Below, in pieces: positions 1 through 9,058 of a stretch of 30,297 bases of DNA. Each line of letters starts with the position of its first letter. Position 1 is the stretch's first letter. The notes below the pieces were generated by a model that ran no database searches, was not told the origin of the DNA, and saw only the letters and a list, made by a program, of their open reading frames with translations. Both the position numbers and the translations under genes were made by a program. Source of the DNA: an uncultured Muribaculaceae bacterium (GTDB lineage: Bacteria > Bacteroidota > Bacteroidia > Bacteroidales > Muribaculaceae); assembly GCA_910576935.1 (NCBI GenBank), contig CAJTKG010000033.1, forward strand, positions 1 to 30,297, written 5' to 3'.

Positions 1-74
1 ACGGCGGCTTCGGCACGGGTGAGGTTGCGGCCGAGGTAGCGTCGGAAGTGGTATGTGTAGACGGCGGTTTTCAT
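1..74 (-). CDS. Partial CDS, N-terminus of a leftward gene, function unknown
   Basis: Reading leftward from the ATG at 74-72, the frame stays open to the window edge and begins MKTAVYTYHFRRYLGRNLTR, followed by Ala/Glu. Only about 24 residues are visible, too few to assign a family. The start is supported by a TAnnTTTG -7 box at 83-90 on the same strand, which would give a very short leader. The rest of the gene lies outside the window. Confidence 0.5.
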   Translation of the reverse strand, partial: MKTAVYTYHFRRYLGRNLTRAEAA

Positions 75-82
75 CTCTGTTG

Positions 83-90
83 CAAAGATA
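83..90 (-). promoter_or_regulatory. Bacteroidota -7 box for the leftward partial gene
   Basis: The minus strand reads TATCTTTG, an exact match to TAnnTTTG. It lies about 9 bases before the ATG at 74. I see no clear TTTG-type -33 element at the usual 18-21 base distance, so this rests on the -7 box and its position alone. Confidence 0.45.
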
Positions 91-108
91 AGGCACGGTT
101 GGGGCGGG

Positions 109-150
109 TTTATCACTAAAATTGCACTCACGTGCAATTTTAGTGATAAA
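109..150. repeat. Perfect 19-bp inverted repeat, 4-base loop
   Basis: Arms 109-127 (TTTATCACTAAAATTGCAC) and 132-150 are exact reverse complements around the loop TCAC. It lies between the leftward gene and the rightward TonB-receptor unit and immediately upstream of the leftward promoter. A symmetric hairpin can act as a terminator in either direction, or as a dyad operator; no protein-coding gene ends here within the window. It marks the edge of a 444-base non-coding stretch (75-518). Confidence 0.75.
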
Positions 151-180
151 TGCACAATGCATAATGCAAAATTCACAATT

Positions 181-365
181 TTTGGTGTGGAGCTACGGCG
201 TATGGAGCTACGACCTCCCGGTCGTAGCTAAAACAATAAAGATTAGGGGCTTGGCCGACACTCGGGAGAGCGTCGCCCCATATCGCGTCGCCCCATGGCG
301 TCTGATTCTCGTAGCTCTGTTAAAACAAGGGCTGAAGCTCTTGTTTCATACGATCGGCGAGGAGT
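181..365. repeat. Palindrome-rich non-coding repeat element, left copy
   Basis: This stretch has no credible gene. It holds a 10-bp hairpin (206-215 with 220-229, AGCTACGACC), a second hairpin (323-332 with 337-346, AAACAAGGGC with one G-U), and between them GGAGAGCGTCGC at 265-276 running into a 27-base block (271-297) that recurs, with about four to five changes and in the same orientation, at 30178-30204. The short 81-aa open frame crossing it has no family resemblance and is not annotated. It looks like a dispersed intergenic repeat of this genome. Confidence 0.55.
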
Positions 366-427
366 AAATTGTTAATAACTTTTGTCTTTTCGTTGGTCGA
401 AAAGGCGTATATATGACAAAAATTGCG

Positions 428-435
428 TAATTTTG
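428..435 (+). promoter_or_regulatory. -7 box for the TonB-receptor operon
   Basis: TAATTTTG matches TAnnTTTG 83 bases upstream of the receptor ATG. The -33 region is not convincing. The downstream AT-rich leader has no other match, so this is the likeliest start site for the receptor/lipoprotein operon. Confidence 0.45.
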
Positions 436-518
436 TAAAAAATCACAAAACAGGTTTGCTGTTTACCAAATGCGCTCTATAAAACCCTTCAATTCTATAA
501 CTAACCCAATCATCAATC

Positions 519-3266
519 ATGTTAAAGAGACTGTATCTCTTGGCGTGGGCAGTTTTTATTGCCTGTGCCGCAGCCATGGCTGCGCCCGGCGACATCAAAT
601 GTTCCGGTATCGTTGTCGATGAAAACAATGAGCCTATAATAGGCGCATCTGTCACAGTCGCAAAAACACCGCTCGCTACGTCGACCGACGTTGACGGACG
701 CTTTAAAATTGTCGTCCCGGCGGGAACAAAAATCAACATCAGTTATGTAGGTTACAAACCCGTGGCTCTCGATGCCAAAGCCGACATGGGCCGCATCAAG
801 CTCGCTGTCGATACGAAGATGCTTCAGGACGTTGTGGTGACACAGTCTGTAGCCCGCACCCGCATGACTCCCGTGGCCGCATCAAATGTCACGGCTGCCA
901 CTATCGAGACCAAGCTTGGCAATCAGGAACTTCCCGAAGTGCTCAAGACAACACCGGGTGTGTGGACCACACGTGCCGGCGGCGGTTTCGGTGATGCCAA
1001 GACAAATATGCGCGGCTTCCAGTCGGCCAATGTCGCCGTCATGGTAAACGGTATTCCCATCAACGATATGGAATGGGGCGGCGTCTATTGGAGCAACTGG
1101 GCCGGTCTCGGCGATGTTGCATCAAACATCCAGACCCAGCGCGGTCTCGGCGCCACCATCGTATCGACACCATCGATCGGCGGTACGATCAACATCACAA
1201 CGCGCTCGACCGATGTCGAGAAAGGCGGTAGTGTATGGTACGGCATGGGCAATGACGCCATGAACAACATCGGCATCAAACTCTCTACCGGTCTGATGAA
1301 AAACGGATGGGCCATTACCGTCCTCGGCTCGCGCAAATGGGGCGACGGCTATATTCAGGGAACTCCCTTCAACAGCTACAACTATTTTGTCAACGTGTCG
1401 AAGAAATTCAATGACCGCCACCAACTGTCGTTCACGGCTTTCGGCGCGCCGCAGACCCACTATCAGCGTAACGCCAACAACGGTGTCTCGATCGAAGTAT
1501 ATCAGACTCAGGCCAAGAACTTCATGAGCGGCGAGAGCATGTATAAATACAACTCGACATTCGGCTATGATCGTCACGGCCAATGGCGAAACTCAAGCTA
1601 TAACTACTATCACAAACCACAGCTCTCACTGGCCCACACATGGAAGATAGACGACAACCGTTCGCTTTCGACGACAGTCTACGCATCGTTTGCCAGCGGC
1701 GGCGGCAATTCGGGCCAGGCAAGCGGTCTGGGCAAATACAGCTACTCGGCATGGTATGGCTCGAACAACAGCACGGGTGAGATCACAACCGATTTCCGCT
1801 GCCCCGACGGCACATTCGACTATGCCGCCATCCAGGAACTGAACATGGCAAGCACCACAGGCTCCGAACTCATCATGAGCCGCTCGAGCAACGCTCACAA
1901 ATGGATCGGCCTCGTTTCATCATACAAACACGACATCGTACAGCACAATAACAACCGTCTGAGTCTAACCGGCGGTCTCGACATACGCTATTATGTCGGT
2001 GAACACAAAAACACCATCAGCGACCTCTACGACGGTGAATACTTCATCGACTATTCGAGCCGCAAAGGTGTCAAACCCGAACTCAACGCCGCAGCCGCCA
2101 ATCCCGAATGGAAATATGAGAAACTCGGTGTCGGCGACGTGGTCTACCGCAACTACAACGGCTATACCGCCCAGGAAGGCATCTACGGACAGGCCGAATA
2201 CACGATGCTCGACAAACGTCTCAACCTCGTGCTTTCGGGCGCGTTGAACAACAACACCTATTGGCGTCGTGACTTCCTCTATTATGATAAGGAACACGAA
2301 CGCTCGGCAACCAAAAATTTCATCGGCGGCACAATCAAAGGCGGTGCAAACTACAACTTCGACAAGCACAACAACGTGTTCTTCAACACAGGTTTTATCA
2401 GCCGCGCGCCATTCTTCCAGAAAGGCGTGTTCGTGCAGGCCGCAACATCGAACGTTACCAACGACAATCCTCTCAACGAAAAGGTATTCTCCTTTGAAGT
2501 CGGCTACGGCTATACGTCAGACCCTCTTGCAATCACAGTCAACGGCTACTACACCAAGTGGATGGACAAGACCACGGCACAGGGCGGTACGGTCAACGAC
2601 ACCCGCTCGGAACACTACGGCGAACGCTACTTCCTCAACATGGCCGGTGTCGACGCGCTCCACATGGGCGTCGAGGTCAACATGAGCTGGGTACCCGTTC
2701 AATGGCTCAACATCGACGCCATGCTCTCGCTCGGCGACTGGAAATGGGATTCTGACGCCAGCGGTTCGTTCTACAACCAGCTCGGCCAGCCGCTTGCCGA
2801 CACCAAAGGCAACGTCGCCTCGGGCATCAACGCTCCCGACCACCTGACTGCCACAATCAAGCAAAAAGGCATACACGTAGGCGGTTCGGCCCAGACAACG
2901 GGCTCGATCTCGGCCAACTTCATCCCGTTCCGCGGCTTCCGCATAGGCGGCGACTGGACATTCAACGCCCGCAACTATTCCGACTTCCAGATCTCGACGA
3001 GCAGCCTCGAGAACGGCGGCACTCTCAACATCGCACAGCCGTGGCGCATACCCTGGGGTCAGCAGCTTGACCTCAATGCAAGCTACCGCTTCAAGATGGG
3101 CGGATTCAACGCCACCATCTACGGCAATGTCTATAACCTCTTCAACTACAATTATGTAGTCGACGCATACACCAACTCGAGCGAGAGAGGTACGTGGCAG
3201 AACGCCGCCCGTGTTTTCTATTCATTCGGCCGCACCTATTCGCTCCGTCTGAAAATCAATTTCTAA
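519..3266 (+). CDS. TonB-dependent outer-membrane receptor with N-terminal carboxypeptidase-like domain
   Basis: Seen: a signal peptide (MLKRLYLLAWAVFIACAAAM, cleavage near AMA-APG, residue 21-22); a CarboxypepD_reg-like beta-sandwich at about 27-100 with the usual G-V-V-D...P-I-I-G-A-S-V-x-V and D-V-D-G-x-F motifs; a plug domain at about 115-235 (LPEVLKTTPGVWTTRAGGGF, then NMRGFQ and VNGIPINDMEWGGVYW); then a long aromatic-rich barrel ending in a C-terminal Phe (RLKINF). Known: such receptors use TonB/ExbBD energy to import bulky ligands across the outer membrane. At 915 aa it is shorter than typical SusC proteins, and the partner gene 21 bases downstream is not SusD-like but an OB-fold-type lipoprotein, so a glycan substrate should not be assumed. 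Ligand unknown. The ATG at 519 gives the complete signal peptide. Confidence 0.92.
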   Translation: MLKRLYLLAWAVFIACAAAMAAPGDIKCSGIVVDENNEPIIGASVTVAKTPLATSTDVDGRFKIVVPAGTKINISYVGYKPVALDAKADMGRIKLAVDTKMLQDVVVTQSVARTRMTPVAASNVTAATIETKLGNQELPEVLKTTPGVWTTRAGGGFGDAKTNMRGFQSANVAVMVNGIPINDMEWGGVYWSNWAGLGDVASNIQTQRGLGATIVSTPSIGGTINITTRSTDVEKGGSVWYGMGNDAMNNIGIKLSTGLMKNGWAITVLGSRKWGDGYIQGTPFNSYNYFVNVSKKFNDRHQLSFTAFGAPQTHYQRNANNGVSIEVYQTQAKNFMSGESMYKYNSTFGYDRHGQWRNSSYNYYHKPQLSLAHTWKIDDNRSLSTTVYASFASGGGNSGQASGLGKYSYSAWYGSNNSTGEITTDFRCPDGTFDYAAIQELNMASTTGSELIMSRSSNAHKWIGLVSSYKHDIVQHNNNRLSLTGGLDIRYYVGEHKNTISDLYDGEYFIDYSSRKGVKPELNAAAANPEWKYEKLGVGDVVYRNYNGYTAQEGIYGQAEYTMLDKRLNLVLSGALNNNTYWRRDFLYYDKEHERSATKNFIGGTIKGGANYNFDKHNNVFFNTGFISRAPFFQKGVFVQAATSNVTNDNPLNEKVFSFEVGYGYTSDPLAITVNGYYTKWMDKTTAQGGTVNDTRSEHYGERYFLNMAGVDALHMGVEVNMSWVPVQWLNIDAMLSLGDWKWDSDASGSFYNQLGQPLADTKGNVASGINAPDHLTATIKQKGIHVGGSAQTTGSISANFIPFRGFRIGGDWTFNARNYSDFQISTSSLENGGTLNIAQPWRIPWGQQLDLNASYRFKMGGFNATIYGNVYNLFNYNYVVDAYTNSSERGTWQNAARVFYSFGRTYSLRLKINF

Positions 3267-3287
3267 GGCTCTAAACAGTAAATCAAT

Positions 3288-5384
3288 ATGAAATCAACAG
3301 CAATAAAAAGCCTTCTCATCGCCTGCGCGGCCGTTGCCGTCACTTCATGCGACGAGAACTCGTGGAACGACGAATACCTCAAAGGCTTTGAAGAACCGAA
3401 AATCACAGATGTCGAGACTGTCGAATATACCCTGACATCGGCCGAGGTCATCAAGATAGCCAAAATGAAGGCCAATATCGCCATCGCCACCGAGCGCGGC
3501 GAACTCGACCTCCTCGCCGGCGTAGCAGCCCAGGGCTATTTCACCGAACAGATCACCCCCGAGATCTACGCTCCGGCCTATCTCGACTCTATCGCCACGG
3601 TCATGGGCAGCCCGATCTTCTATCTCGACGACCGCTCGACCCTCAAACTGAGTTTCCCGACATCGATAGGTCTGCCGGCTGAACTTTCAAAAATACCTGC
3701 CGCCGAGCGTCTGACCCTCGATGAGGCCGACTATCAGGCCGCATGGGGCAGCGAAACCGACTTCACCGAAGCTTTCGCACCCTCAAAACCCGCTTCGGCA
3801 TTCATACCGTCATATCTCAATGGCAAACTGCCCGACGCAGCCAACGGCGACTTTGCCGTCGTCACCTACAACGTGGCAGGTCAGGACCCGGTCTTCGGCG
3901 GCACTACTCCGCCGGTCGAAGAGTTTGAACTCTCGTCGGTCATCAACACCGTCAAGGTCAATGGCGGCCCTTATGAAGTAAGCGGCGTGATCACAGCCAT
4001 CTGCCGTCAGGGTTATATCATCACCGACAACAGCGGTTCTATCCTCGCCTACTATGGCAGCTCTTTTGTCGCCGACAACTATGCCATAGGCGACCAGCTC
4101 AAGCTGACGGCCACCGGCGGATGCTACGGCGGTGCACTCCAGTTGACAGTTTCGGCCGAGAACAAAATGGGCAATCAGAAAGTGACCTACCCCACCCCGA
4201 CTTATGTCGACGGATCGATGCTTGACGATTATCTGGCCGACCTCACCGCGGTTGCCGACGCCGGTGACGGCACACTCGCCGAATATGCCGAAGTAAAAGG
4301 CAAAATCACCATCAGCGGCAACTATGTCAACTTTGCGGTCGACGGCGCCGCCAACGCCACGGGGAGCGCTTACCAGTGCCCGAACGCCATGAAGGCATTG
4401 CTCACCGATGGCGCCACAGTAACAATGCGCGGCTATATCGTATCGAAATCAGGCTCATCGTATGTCAACCTGCTGCTGACCGAGGTCGACGGCAAGACTC
4501 CGTGGGAAGCTCCTGCCAAGTTCAAGGCAGGCGTGACCGTATCATACGAGACAGTCTCGGAGGTCTATGAATATAACGGCTCGGCATGGTCGGCCCCGTC
4601 AGACATCACAGTGCTCACCAACGCCGATTACGCAGCCATGGGTCTCGGCTCATACAACAGCCTCACCACGGCACAGGCCAATACCTATCTGCCGATATTC
4701 CTCGCGACGCACTTCCCCTACGCCCAGAATGAAACGGTCAAATATCTCGTCTTCAACTTCTACGACGGCTCGAATACAATCAGGAACCACTGCCGCCGTG
4801 CCGTCTGCAACGACGGTGTATGGGAACTCAACACCATCAACACAGACATGAACCAGTTTATCAAGGTAGCGGGCGACGGCGGCCGCTCGGCATGGATCTA
4901 TGACCCGAGCGTATATATCAACCTGCCGGCCGGCCGCAACAATGCCGTCTCGGGCCCGTTCTATCAGGCCTGTGTCGACTGGGTATACGAGAATATCGAC
5001 GTCCCGCAGTTTAACGCCGAGTCTATCACCAGCGGTGTCGGTTACGTGACAAGCTACGGCAACAACGAGTACTTCGCCGGCACATCGGCTTATCAGGGCA
5101 ATGTCGACCTGCGTCCGACAGCTGCAAGAAAACAGACTCCGTCGGTCTACGGCAACATGAGCGACGAAGACGTCGTCAGCACACTGAAGAAAAACTTCGA
5201 AGAAACAGTGATGCCGGCAGTCCTCGCCAATATGTATCCCGACGCTATGCCGGGTGAGAAATACGACCAGTATTATGTGATCAACTTCGTGACATACAAC
5301 GGCACATCGTCAAACGAGACCATTCGTTATAAAGTAACCGCAAAGGGTACATTCGAATTTGCCGACTGCACCTGGAACAAATAA
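3288..5384 (+). CDS. Surface-type lipoprotein partner of the TonB receptor, with OB-fold-like domain
   Basis: A lipoprotein signal peptide ends in VAVTSC with the lipidated Cys at residue 21. The next residues (DENSWNDEY) are acidic, as in Bacteroidota lipoprotein export signals, so surface exposure is plausible. Residues about 215-300 (VSGVITAICRQGYIITDNSG, later IGDQLKLTATG) look like the OB-fold domain of DUF5689-type lipoproteins that accompany TonB receptors; this family call is from memory. Residues about 400-570 and 620-698 seem to share a module: a Y-x-Y-N-G or helix start, a helix ending in a P-rich turn, then KYLVFNFYDG or QYYVINFVTYNG and a strand run ending in W. It follows the receptor by 21 bases and precedes a strong terminator, so the two form an operon. 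It probably captures the ligand for the receptor. Ligand unknown. Confidence 0.75.
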   Translation: MKSTAIKSLLIACAAVAVTSCDENSWNDEYLKGFEEPKITDVETVEYTLTSAEVIKIAKMKANIAIATERGELDLLAGVAAQGYFTEQITPEIYAPAYLDSIATVMGSPIFYLDDRSTLKLSFPTSIGLPAELSKIPAAERLTLDEADYQAAWGSETDFTEAFAPSKPASAFIPSYLNGKLPDAANGDFAVVTYNVAGQDPVFGGTTPPVEEFELSSVINTVKVNGGPYEVSGVITAICRQGYIITDNSGSILAYYGSSFVADNYAIGDQLKLTATGGCYGGALQLTVSAENKMGNQKVTYPTPTYVDGSMLDDYLADLTAVADAGDGTLAEYAEVKGKITISGNYVNFAVDGAANATGSAYQCPNAMKALLTDGATVTMRGYIVSKSGSSYVNLLLTEVDGKTPWEAPAKFKAGVTVSYETVSEVYEYNGSAWSAPSDITVLTNADYAAMGLGSYNSLTTAQANTYLPIFLATHFPYAQNETVKYLVFNFYDGSNTIRNHCRRAVCNDGVWELNTINTDMNQFIKVAGDGGRSAWIYDPSVYINLPAGRNNAVSGPFYQACVDWVYENIDVPQFNAESITSGVGYVTSYGNNEYFAGTSAYQGNVDLRPTAARKQTPSVYGNMSDEDVVSTLKKNFEETVMPAVLANMYPDAMPGEKYDQYYVINFVTYNGTSSNETIRYKVTAKGTFEFADCTWNK

Positions 5385-5407
5385 TCCATACAAAATCCAT
5401 ATTCTGC

Positions 5408-5446
5408 GAGAGGTGACGCCGCACGGCGTCACCTCTCTTTTGTTTT
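5408..5446 (+). terminator. Rho-independent terminator of the receptor/lipoprotein operon
   Basis: A perfect 13-bp stem (GAGAGGTGACGCC at 5408-5420 with 5425-5437), loop GCAC, followed by TTTTGTTTT. It begins 24 bases after the lipoprotein stop codon. Confidence 0.93.
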
Positions 5447-5561
5447 AATACACACCGTCAAATTGTCACATTATTCAATAATGATATAGCAATTTGCAAT
5501 AACAATACAATGTTTTAAGATTTATTAACTACACATACAACTCCATACCGTATCTTAATGT

Positions 5562-5569
5562 TAACTTTG
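5562..5569 (+). promoter_or_regulatory. -7 box for the large secreted protein
   Basis: TAACTTTG matches TAnnTTTG, 41 bases upstream of the ATG at 5610 and after a strong terminator, so the next gene needs its own promoter. No good -33 TTTG at 18-21 bases. Confidence 0.6.
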
Positions 5570-5609
5570 TTCCAGAATTTATCACACATATCAATTTAAT
5601 CATACTCTT

Positions 5610-8600
5610 ATGAACAAACTTTTACTCCTCTGTCTGGCAACCGCCGCACTGGCCGCCCCGGCGAATGCCGAGGCCTCGATCGGCAAAAGACTGTCGGTAA
5701 ACGCCGAAGCCTACAGAAACAGACAGCAGACCTTTCAGTTACAGAAAAAAGAAGGCACGACAGCTTTCATCACCGGCAAAAAACTCAAATCGCCGGTCAA
5801 ACCTATGAAGGTCACTCCGGGCGGGACCACACTCTACGGTTATCTTGAATATTCTGATGCCGTACCTGCGATGGGCAGCTATGAAGGCATCTATGAAGTG
5901 AGCCAGACCGGTGCGGGAGCCGAGGTCATGTCTGACCCCCTGCGCGGTGAAGAACTGTTCATGAACACCGGCTGGTATGCCGACGACAAAATATGCTCAT
6001 ACTGCCTCGACCAGGACATGAGCACCGGCTTCCTTATCGGCTATTATTACGCCGAGGCCGATTTCTCCACCGGTAAACTGACAAAAATAAAGGAACTCGA
6101 CCCCGACAACGGCTTCATGATGATCGCCACATATAACTCTGACGACAACTGCATCTATGGCTTCGGCGCCGATTTCATGGGCAACGAGGGCTGGGTGAAG
6201 GCTCCGGCGTCAGCCCCGGGCGAGGTCGACATCGTCAAAGAACTCGACCCGGCGGAAGTATGCTATTCTCTGACATATAACGCCAAAGACGGCCTCTTCT
6301 ACGGTGTCAACCAGGAACAGAAGTTTGTCAGCATCACCCCGGCAGGCGAGACCAAGGTGATATGCTCGCTCGACGCCTCGAAATATCTCAACGCCATCGT
6401 CTGCGGCCTGATGTACTCGCCGGCCGAAGACCTGTTCTACTGGAATCCGCAGTTTGCCGACTGGTCGACAGGTCTGGCGACGTTCGACCTGAAAGGCAAC
6501 TACAAGGAGATCGCCGAGTTTGCCGATGCCGAACAGTTCTCATACATGTTTACAACCGACAAAGTCGTCGACCCGGCCAAACCGGCCGACCCTGAGATTG
6601 TCTCGCTCAGTTTCGTCAATGGTGCGCTCAGCGGTACAATGGAGGCAAAACTGCCGTCATTGACTGGCAGCGGCGCCACTCTCGCGGGCACCCTCGACTG
6701 GTTTGCGACCATCGACGGCGAACTTTACAAAACAGGCAAAGCCGCGGCTGGCAGCACTGTCAAAATCGACTATACATCACTTGCAACAGGCACACACCGC
6801 TTCGGCATCTACGTCGAGACGGCTGACAAGAACCGCAGCGAAGAAGCCAAGGCATCGCTCTATGTAGGCGTCGACACTCCCGCATCACCGTCAAACGTCA
6901 TATTATCGCGCGACAAAATAATTTGGAGCGCCGTCGACAATGGTGCCAACGGAGGCTACGTCGACCTCGCCACCCTCTCATATGAAGTATATCTCAACGG
7001 CGAGCTCAAAGGCTCGACCAAGGCCACTTCACTCGCCATCAACCTGCTCGACAACGAATATGCCTCTTATCAGGCGTCGGTCGTCGCCGTTGCCGGCGGT
7101 CTCAAGAGCGAGCCCGGCGTGTCAAACAAGATTGTCGACGGCCGTGCTCTCGACCTGCCCGTGATGTTCACACCGACACAGGCCGAATATGATATGATGA
7201 CCGTCATCGACGCCAACAAAGACGGGCGCGGATGGTCGTACAGCCCCATTTACCAAGTCATCAGAACCTCATTCTCAACCAACGGCGCCCCGATGGACGA
7301 CTGGATCTTCCTGCCCGCCGTCAACATTCCCGACGCATCGCGCTTCTACACTTTCGGCATGGATATACACCGCATCGGCCTTAACGAGAAAGACGAGCTC
7401 GTCGAAGTCGTAGCTTTTGCCGACGAACCATCGCCGACAGGCAACGGGAGCATCGTCATGGAACAGTTCCAACCCGACGCAGTGACAGGCGATATCAGCA
7501 AGATAGCCCGATTCAAAGTCGACAAAGCGGGCACATATTTCATCGGCATCCACTGTATTTCAGCCCCTGACCAGTATGGCGTCGAAGTCGACAATATATT
7601 CATCAATGACGAGGGCATCGTGGCATCATCGCCTGCCGCTGTCAGCGGCCTCAATGCCGTGGCCATGACCAAAGGCACACTCAGAGCCAACGTTCTTTTC
7701 AGATTCCCGACCAAAGACTACAAAGGCAATGATCTCGCCGCCGACCTCAAGTTGACAGCAACCGTCACCGCCGAGAATACCGTCACCGTCGAGGGTATTC
7801 CGGGCAAACAGGCCACAGTGGCGGTCGAGACCCATCAGGGCGACAACGAGATCAGCGTCTTCGTCAGCTCGGCAAACGGCACAGGCCCGGTATCGAAATG
7901 TAACGTCTACACCGGCGTCGTCGCCCCCGACCGCGTGACAGGCCTCAAGATGACCGTCTCTGACAACATGCTGAACGCGACTTTGACATGGGAAGCACCC
8001 CAAACGGGCGCCAACGGCGGATATATCAATCCCGAACTCGTGTCGTACAAAATATTCCGCTTTGTCAACAACGTCTTCGGCGGTGACTGGGAACCCGTGG
8101 CCGACGCCGGCAACGACAAGACCTATACCTACAGCCTGCCGGCCGGCTCACCGATGGAGACCGTCCGGCTCGGTGTCCTGGCATCGAACGTCGCCGGCAA
8201 CAGCGAGATGATATCATACGCCCTGGATCTGATGGGATCACCCTACTCTCTGCCGATGTTCGAAGACTTTGAAGAAGAATACGAGCTTGCCTATCAGCCA
8301 TGGACCGTCGTCTATACACAGGGGGTCAACTTCGGCTACGACTATCTCGACACAATCAATCAGATATTCGCCGGCGATCACGACTCAGCCCTCGTCGGCG
8401 TCGTCAACGGCCCCGCGACGGGTGAAATCGCCGTGCCGCGTTTCTCGACCAAAGGTCTCACCGGCGTGACTGTAACGTTGAAGACTTATGCCGGCCAACA
8501 TGCAGCCGATGTCACCGTCAAAGCCCTCGCCACCGGCATCAGCAACGCAATCGAGCTATCACGCTTCCCGTCTGACAAAAACGGATTTGTCACAAGCGAG

Positions 8601-8939
8601 ATAAAATTGCCCGCCTCGCTCATGGACAAAGACTGGGTGCAACTGTCGTTTGAATGCATCTATGACGCAGCCGATCAGATCATGGCCCTCAAAGAGATAC
8701 GCATCGAGGGCAAATCAGACAGCGTCAACGACATCGCCGGCGCAGCTTCCTCAATCACCGGCACAGACGGCGCTGTAATCATCAAAGGCCATGCGGGTGA
8801 TAACATCGAGATCTCTACCGTTGACGGCCGCACCGCCGCATCGCTGACAAACGCTGACGAGGTTAAGACAATCAGCCTCACCCCGGGCATCTATATCGTC
8901 CGCGCAGGCTCAAAAACAGCCAAAGTCTTAGTGAAATAA
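5610..8939 (+). CDS. Large secreted protein with FN3 and choice-of-anchor-J (cleaved-adhesin-like) domains and a sorting-domain-like C-terminus
   Basis: Seen: a signal peptide (MNKLLLLCLATAALAAPANA, about residue 20); residues about 65-330 form repeated strand units that look like a beta-propeller (LYGYLEYSD, IYGFGADFMG, FYGVNQEQKF, FYWNPQFADW); FN3-like segments at about 422-510 and 772-870, both with a 'NGANGGY(V/I)(D/N)xxxxSY' insertion; a choice-of-anchor-J/cleaved-adhesin-like module at about 515-672 (DDWIFLPAVNIPD) and a probable second one at about 881-1040 (LPMFEDFEEE); and a C-terminal domain ending TPGIYIVRAGSKTAKVLVK. That end resembles type IX secretion type-A sorting domains, which also occur in gut Bacteroidales that may lack the secretion machine. 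It is monocistronic, with its own promoter and terminator. Likely secreted or surface-bound, perhaps adhesive; no catalytic motif seen. Domain limits are estimates. Confidence 0.78.
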   Translation: MNKLLLLCLATAALAAPANAEASIGKRLSVNAEAYRNRQQTFQLQKKEGTTAFITGKKLKSPVKPMKVTPGGTTLYGYLEYSDAVPAMGSYEGIYEVSQTGAGAEVMSDPLRGEELFMNTGWYADDKICSYCLDQDMSTGFLIGYYYAEADFSTGKLTKIKELDPDNGFMMIATYNSDDNCIYGFGADFMGNEGWVKAPASAPGEVDIVKELDPAEVCYSLTYNAKDGLFYGVNQEQKFVSITPAGETKVICSLDASKYLNAIVCGLMYSPAEDLFYWNPQFADWSTGLATFDLKGNYKEIAEFADAEQFSYMFTTDKVVDPAKPADPEIVSLSFVNGALSGTMEAKLPSLTGSGATLAGTLDWFATIDGELYKTGKAAAGSTVKIDYTSLATGTHRFGIYVETADKNRSEEAKASLYVGVDTPASPSNVILSRDKIIWSAVDNGANGGYVDLATLSYEVYLNGELKGSTKATSLAINLLDNEYASYQASVVAVAGGLKSEPGVSNKIVDGRALDLPVMFTPTQAEYDMMTVIDANKDGRGWSYSPIYQVIRTSFSTNGAPMDDWIFLPAVNIPDASRFYTFGMDIHRIGLNEKDELVEVVAFADEPSPTGNGSIVMEQFQPDAVTGDISKIARFKVDKAGTYFIGIHCISAPDQYGVEVDNIFINDEGIVASSPAAVSGLNAVAMTKGTLRANVLFRFPTKDYKGNDLAADLKLTATVTAENTVTVEGIPGKQATVAVETHQGDNEISVFVSSANGTGPVSKCNVYTGVVAPDRVTGLKMTVSDNMLNATLTWEAPQTGANGGYINPELVSYKIFRFVNNVFGGDWEPVADAGNDKTYTYSLPAGSPMETVRLGVLASNVAGNSEMISYALDLMGSPYSLPMFEDFEEEYELAYQPWTVVYTQGVNFGYDYLDTINQIFAGDHDSALVGVVNGPATGEIAVPRFSTKGLTGVTVTLKTYAGQHAADVTVKALATGISNAIELSRFPSDKNGFVTSEIKLPASLMDKDWVQLSFECIYDAADQIMALKEIRIEGKSDSVNDIAGAASSITGTDGAVIIKGHAGDNIEISTVDGRTAASLTNADEVKTISLTPGIYIVRAGSKTAKVLVK

Positions 8940-8968
8940 AACTACAGCCACTCACTACTCCAAACCGA

Positions 8969-9010
8969 CAATGCCGCGCTCCGGGTAACGGGGCGCGGCA
9001 TTGTTATTCA
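8969..9010 (+). terminator. Terminator of the large secreted-protein gene
   Basis: An 11-bp stem CAATGCCGCGC (8969-8979) pairs with 8993-9003, followed by TTATT. It lies 30 bases after the stop codon. The T-tract is short, but the stem is strong. Confidence 0.8.
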
Positions 9011-9027
9011 AAAAGGTCTCTGATAAT

Positions 9028-9058
9028 TTTTGTGTGATACGATTTATTTATACATTTG
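9028..9058 (+). promoter_or_regulatory. Complete Bacteroidota promoter with no obvious gene behind it
   Basis: A -33 TTTG (9029-9032, within TTTTTG) and a -7 TACATTTG (9051-9058) are separated by 18 bases, close to the standard arrangement. Transcription would start near 9064-9066. No protein gene starts for about 500 bases, and the next -7 box is at 9553, so this promoter most likely drives a non-coding RNA. Confidence 0.72.

Noticed and set aside
122..367. 81-aa open frame in the left intergenic repeat
   Set aside because: It runs through hairpins and dispersed repeat sequence, has no family resemblance and no promoter of its own; not a gene.
519..5384. Classical SusC/SusD polysaccharide utilization locus
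   Set aside because: The receptor is shorter than usual SusC, the partner is not SusD-like, and no glycoside hydrolases or sensors are adjacent.
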